Below, piece by piece: positions 62,331 through 64,000 of a stretch of DNA of 64,000 nt. Source of the DNA: an uncultured Prevotellaceae bacterium (lineage in GTDB: Bacteria; Bacteroidota; Bacteroidia; Bacteroidales; Bacteroidaceae); the NCBI GenBank assembly GCA_902776195.1, contig CACYPF010000011.1, positions 62,001 through 126,000 of the forward strand, read 5' to 3'. The first letter of the stretch is position 1. The number at the start of each line of letters is the position of its first letter. The notes beneath the pieces are model-generated. The model saw only the letters and a program-made list of their open reading frames with translations. It was not told the DNA's origin and did no database searches. The translations under genes and the position numbers were made by a program.

Positions 62331-63236
62331 ATGACAATAGACTTGTATATCAACAAAGCAAATGACTACGCACAGGACATCGGTGCGCCAGTCTATCATC
62401 CCCATGTCTCAGTGATTCACTACGACGAGGTGGGTGAGATACGACATACGCTGAATCGTATCAACTGTTACGGAATTTTCTTGCAGAAGGAATTTCCGGA
62501 AGGGCTGACTTATGGTATCGGCACCTATCATGAGGGCGATGGCTCACTCATGGCATACTCCCCTGGGCAGATTGGCGGCAAATTGGATGATGGTACCCTT
62601 CGGCGGTACCACGGCTGGGTGCTGCTATTCGACCATGAGTATATCCAAGGGTCATTAATAGAACAAAAACTCGAAGGGTATCATTTCTTCTCATACTATT
62701 CAAACGAAGCACTCATTCTGACCCCAGAAGAAAAAGACATTCTTTCTCAGCTAATGGCAAACCTGCGCAAGGAGTTGGAGCTACAGTCTAATACTTTTGG
62801 GCATGAGGACATTGTCAGAAATTACATTCTGCTAATCCTTGACTACTGCAACCGCTTTTATTTCCGTCAGTTCAAGGAAATGGCAGCTGAAGACAGCGAC
62901 ATCCTCAGTCGATTCCAACAGGTACTGAACAATTATTATGCCTCTGGTAAACAGAAGTCGGACGGACTGCCAAGCGTAAAATATTGTGCGGGCGAGCTAT
63001 GTCTTTCACCCGGCTATTTTGGGGACATCGTAAGAGGTGCGCTTGGCGAGAGCCCGAAGGACTATATACGGGGATTCGTCATAATGCGTGCCAAAAACCT
63101 CATTCTAAGTGGCAAGTCCATCGCTCAAATCGCTGAAGAATTAGGATTTGAATATCCCCAGCATTTTACCCGTATGTTCAAGAATACTACTGGCAAGACA
63201 CCAAGACAGTTCCTTGACGAACAGCGCAAGAAATAA
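62331..63236 (+). CDS. AraC-family transcription regulator
   Basis: 301 residues. N-terminal cupin-like ligand domain (about 20-150, GYHFFSYYSNEALIL) and C-terminal HTH_18 (about 205-298) with CAGELCLSPGYFGDIVRGALG and IAQIAEELGFEYPQHFTRMFKNTTG. Such regulators in Bacteroides often precede a RibD-like reductase gene that they control; here the next gene begins with exactly that reductase's start. Confidence 0.9.
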   Translation: MTIDLYINKANDYAQDIGAPVYHPHVSVIHYDEVGEIRHTLNRINCYGIFLQKEFPEGLTYGIGTYHEGDGSLMAYSPGQIGGKLDDGTLRRYHGWVLLFDHEYIQGSLIEQKLEGYHFFSYYSNEALILTPEEKDILSQLMANLRKELELQSNTFGHEDIVRNYILLILDYCNRFYFRQFKEMAAEDSDILSRFQQVLNNYYASGKQKSDGLPSVKYCAGELCLSPGYFGDIVRGALGESPKDYIRGFVIMRAKNLILSGKSIAQIAEELGFEYPQHFTRMFKNTTGKTPRQFLDEQRKK

Positions 63237-63298
63237 CTTTCCCCATTTTGGGTAGTTTTATCTGTAATCCGTCTATACGGATATTAGACTTATCGTCG

Positions 63299-63306
63299 TA
63301 CCTTTG
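63299..63306 (+). promoter_or_regulatory. Promoter -7 box of the chimeric gene
   Basis: TACCTTTG, 20 bases before ATG at 63327. GTCTA-N9-TAGAC just upstream (63271-63289) is a weak palindrome that might be an operator. Confidence 0.55.
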
Positions 63307-63326
63307 CAGCAGATTAAGAAAAAAAA

Positions 63327-63962
63327 ATGAGACCTTATGTTATTTGCCACATGATGGCTTCGCTCGACGGCAGGATTGACTGCAAAATCTTACTGACAAT
63401 AGCCATGTCTTTACTTTTATTTTCGTGCAGCAGCGATGATGCCCAGGCACAGACAGCAAACTATGAGACTATGACACAAAAAATGTACATCACAATCGGT
63501 GGAAAGACAGAGTCAGTTACACTTGCTGATAATAGTGCCACACAAGCACTTGTGAAGAAACTCCAGCAAGCATCTGTCACGGTGACACTCAATTCGAGCG
63601 GGGACTTTGAGATATGGGGAGCTTTGGGCTTCCCGCTGCCAACGAGCAACGAACAAATAAATGCACAACCGGGGGATGTCATCCTTTACAGCGGCAGCAA
63701 TATCTGCATCTTCTATGGTACGAACTCATGGAGTTACACCCGTTTAGGTAAGATTGACAACTTGTCGGCAAGCGAACTGAGAACTTTTCTCAAAGCGGGT
63801 GAAAGCAATATTGGTGTTACACTGTCACTTAACAACCCTACAAGTATCAACAAGGTAAAAACAGACAAGTCCTCTTCGAGAACCTACACCCTGCAAGGCA
63901 CGGTGGCACAGACCGGACAGAAAGGTATTGTCATCCAAAACGGAAAGAAAATAATAAAATGA
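63327..63962 (+). CDS. Chimeric protein: RibD-like start fused to cyclophilin-like lipoprotein
   Basis: 211 residues. Residues 1-19 (MRPYVICHMMASLDGRIDC) are the opening of RibD/dihydrofolate-reductase-like proteins. From residue 20 the text is that of a lipoprotein (KILLTIAMSLLLFSC, lipobox Cys at about 34) with a cyclophilin-like domain (MYITIGGKTESVTLADN, GDVILYSGSNICIFYGTNSWSYTRLG) and a C-terminal tail GIVIQNGKKIIK. The original lipoprotein start seems to be lost; an internal ATG at 63402 would not give a complete signal. A deletion that joined two genes in frame explains it. Secretion may be impaired. Confidence 0.75.
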   Translation: MRPYVICHMMASLDGRIDCKILLTIAMSLLLFSCSSDDAQAQTANYETMTQKMYITIGGKTESVTLADNSATQALVKKLQQASVTVTLNSSGDFEIWGALGFPLPTSNEQINAQPGDVILYSGSNICIFYGTNSWSYTRLGKIDNLSASELRTFLKAGESNIGVTLSLNNPTSINKVKTDKSSSRTYTLQGTVAQTGQKGIVIQNGKKIIK

Positions 63963-64000
63963 AGAAAATATTAATAATGACAGCCATTTTCAGCGGAATA
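63959..64000 (+). CDS. Start of a secreted protein (partial)
   Basis: ATG at 63959 overlaps the previous TGA (ATGA); the 14 visible residues MKKILIMTAIFSGI look like a signal peptide. The gene continues beyond the window. Confidence 0.5.
   Translation, partial: MKKILIMTAIFSGI

Overview
The window is a stretch of chromosome from a member of Bacteroidota, most likely Prevotellaceae. Supporting signs are the promoter style (TAnnTTTG with a TTTG box about 19-20 bp upstream, found before many genes), the Bacteroidales gene order YbbR-coaE-DUF5606, Bacteroidota-specific families (DUF4230, BT4734/VirE_N-DUF3987, 'smalltalk' peptide, OprP-type porin, TonB-receptor-like barrel) and secreted proteins with a short C-terminal 'GIYIQNGKK'-like tail. 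No rRNA, tRNA or CRISPR array was seen.

Layout. 1-9.9 kb: housekeeping genes (YbbR end, coaE, DUF5606), a large outer-membrane barrel protein, aroB, a UDP-glucuronate decarboxylase, an SLC13 permease and a secreted GH5 glucanase. 9.9-21.3 kb (minus strand): a GH31 glycosidase, then menE-menC-menB-menD-menF-menI, headed by three tandem ROK-family genes; this looks like one operon read from a promoter near 21.25 kb. 21.4-26.3 kb: lysS-gpsA-pgi-HAD phosphatase operon. 26.2-33.9 kb: lipoprotein, Ca2+-type P-ATPase, two DUF4230 proteins, AGCS symporter, short histidine kinase, trmO. 34-36.3 kb: pectate lyase with a small secreted partner. 36.5-46.4 kb: a membrane-embedded AraC regulator followed by three YtcJ-like amidohydrolase genes, all broken (frameshift; frameshift plus deletion; IS4-interrupted remnant), then an MBL-fold hydrolase, a porin and an SSS transporter. 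46.4-53.8 kb: accessory module with HU-like protein, 'smalltalk' peptide, AAA/DUF4143 ATPase, a 6S-like RNA candidate, a RelE/ParE toxin-antitoxin pair, a VirE_N-DUF3987 primase-like protein and two phage-type lysis/peptidase genes. 54-60.6 kb: TPR histidine kinase, GH31 and GH2 glycosidases. 60.7-64 kb: hydroxyacid dehydrogenase, cupin, AraC regulator and a chimeric lipoprotein.

The most unusual material is regulatory and repetitive. Two loci share a 21-bp-period direct repeat at exactly the same distance from a promoter, immediately beside an AraC gene. Degenerate heptanucleotide arrays lie in frame inside menC, menD, menE and the DUF3987 gene. A tandemly duplicated intergenic element carries a full Bacteroidota promoter plus a covarying hairpin. 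A triplicated 22-bp unit fills the 5' leader of the AAA ATPase. A 36-bp perfect palindrome is nested in a longer inverted repeat. The last complete gene carries the first codons of a RibD-like reductase fused to a lipoprotein.
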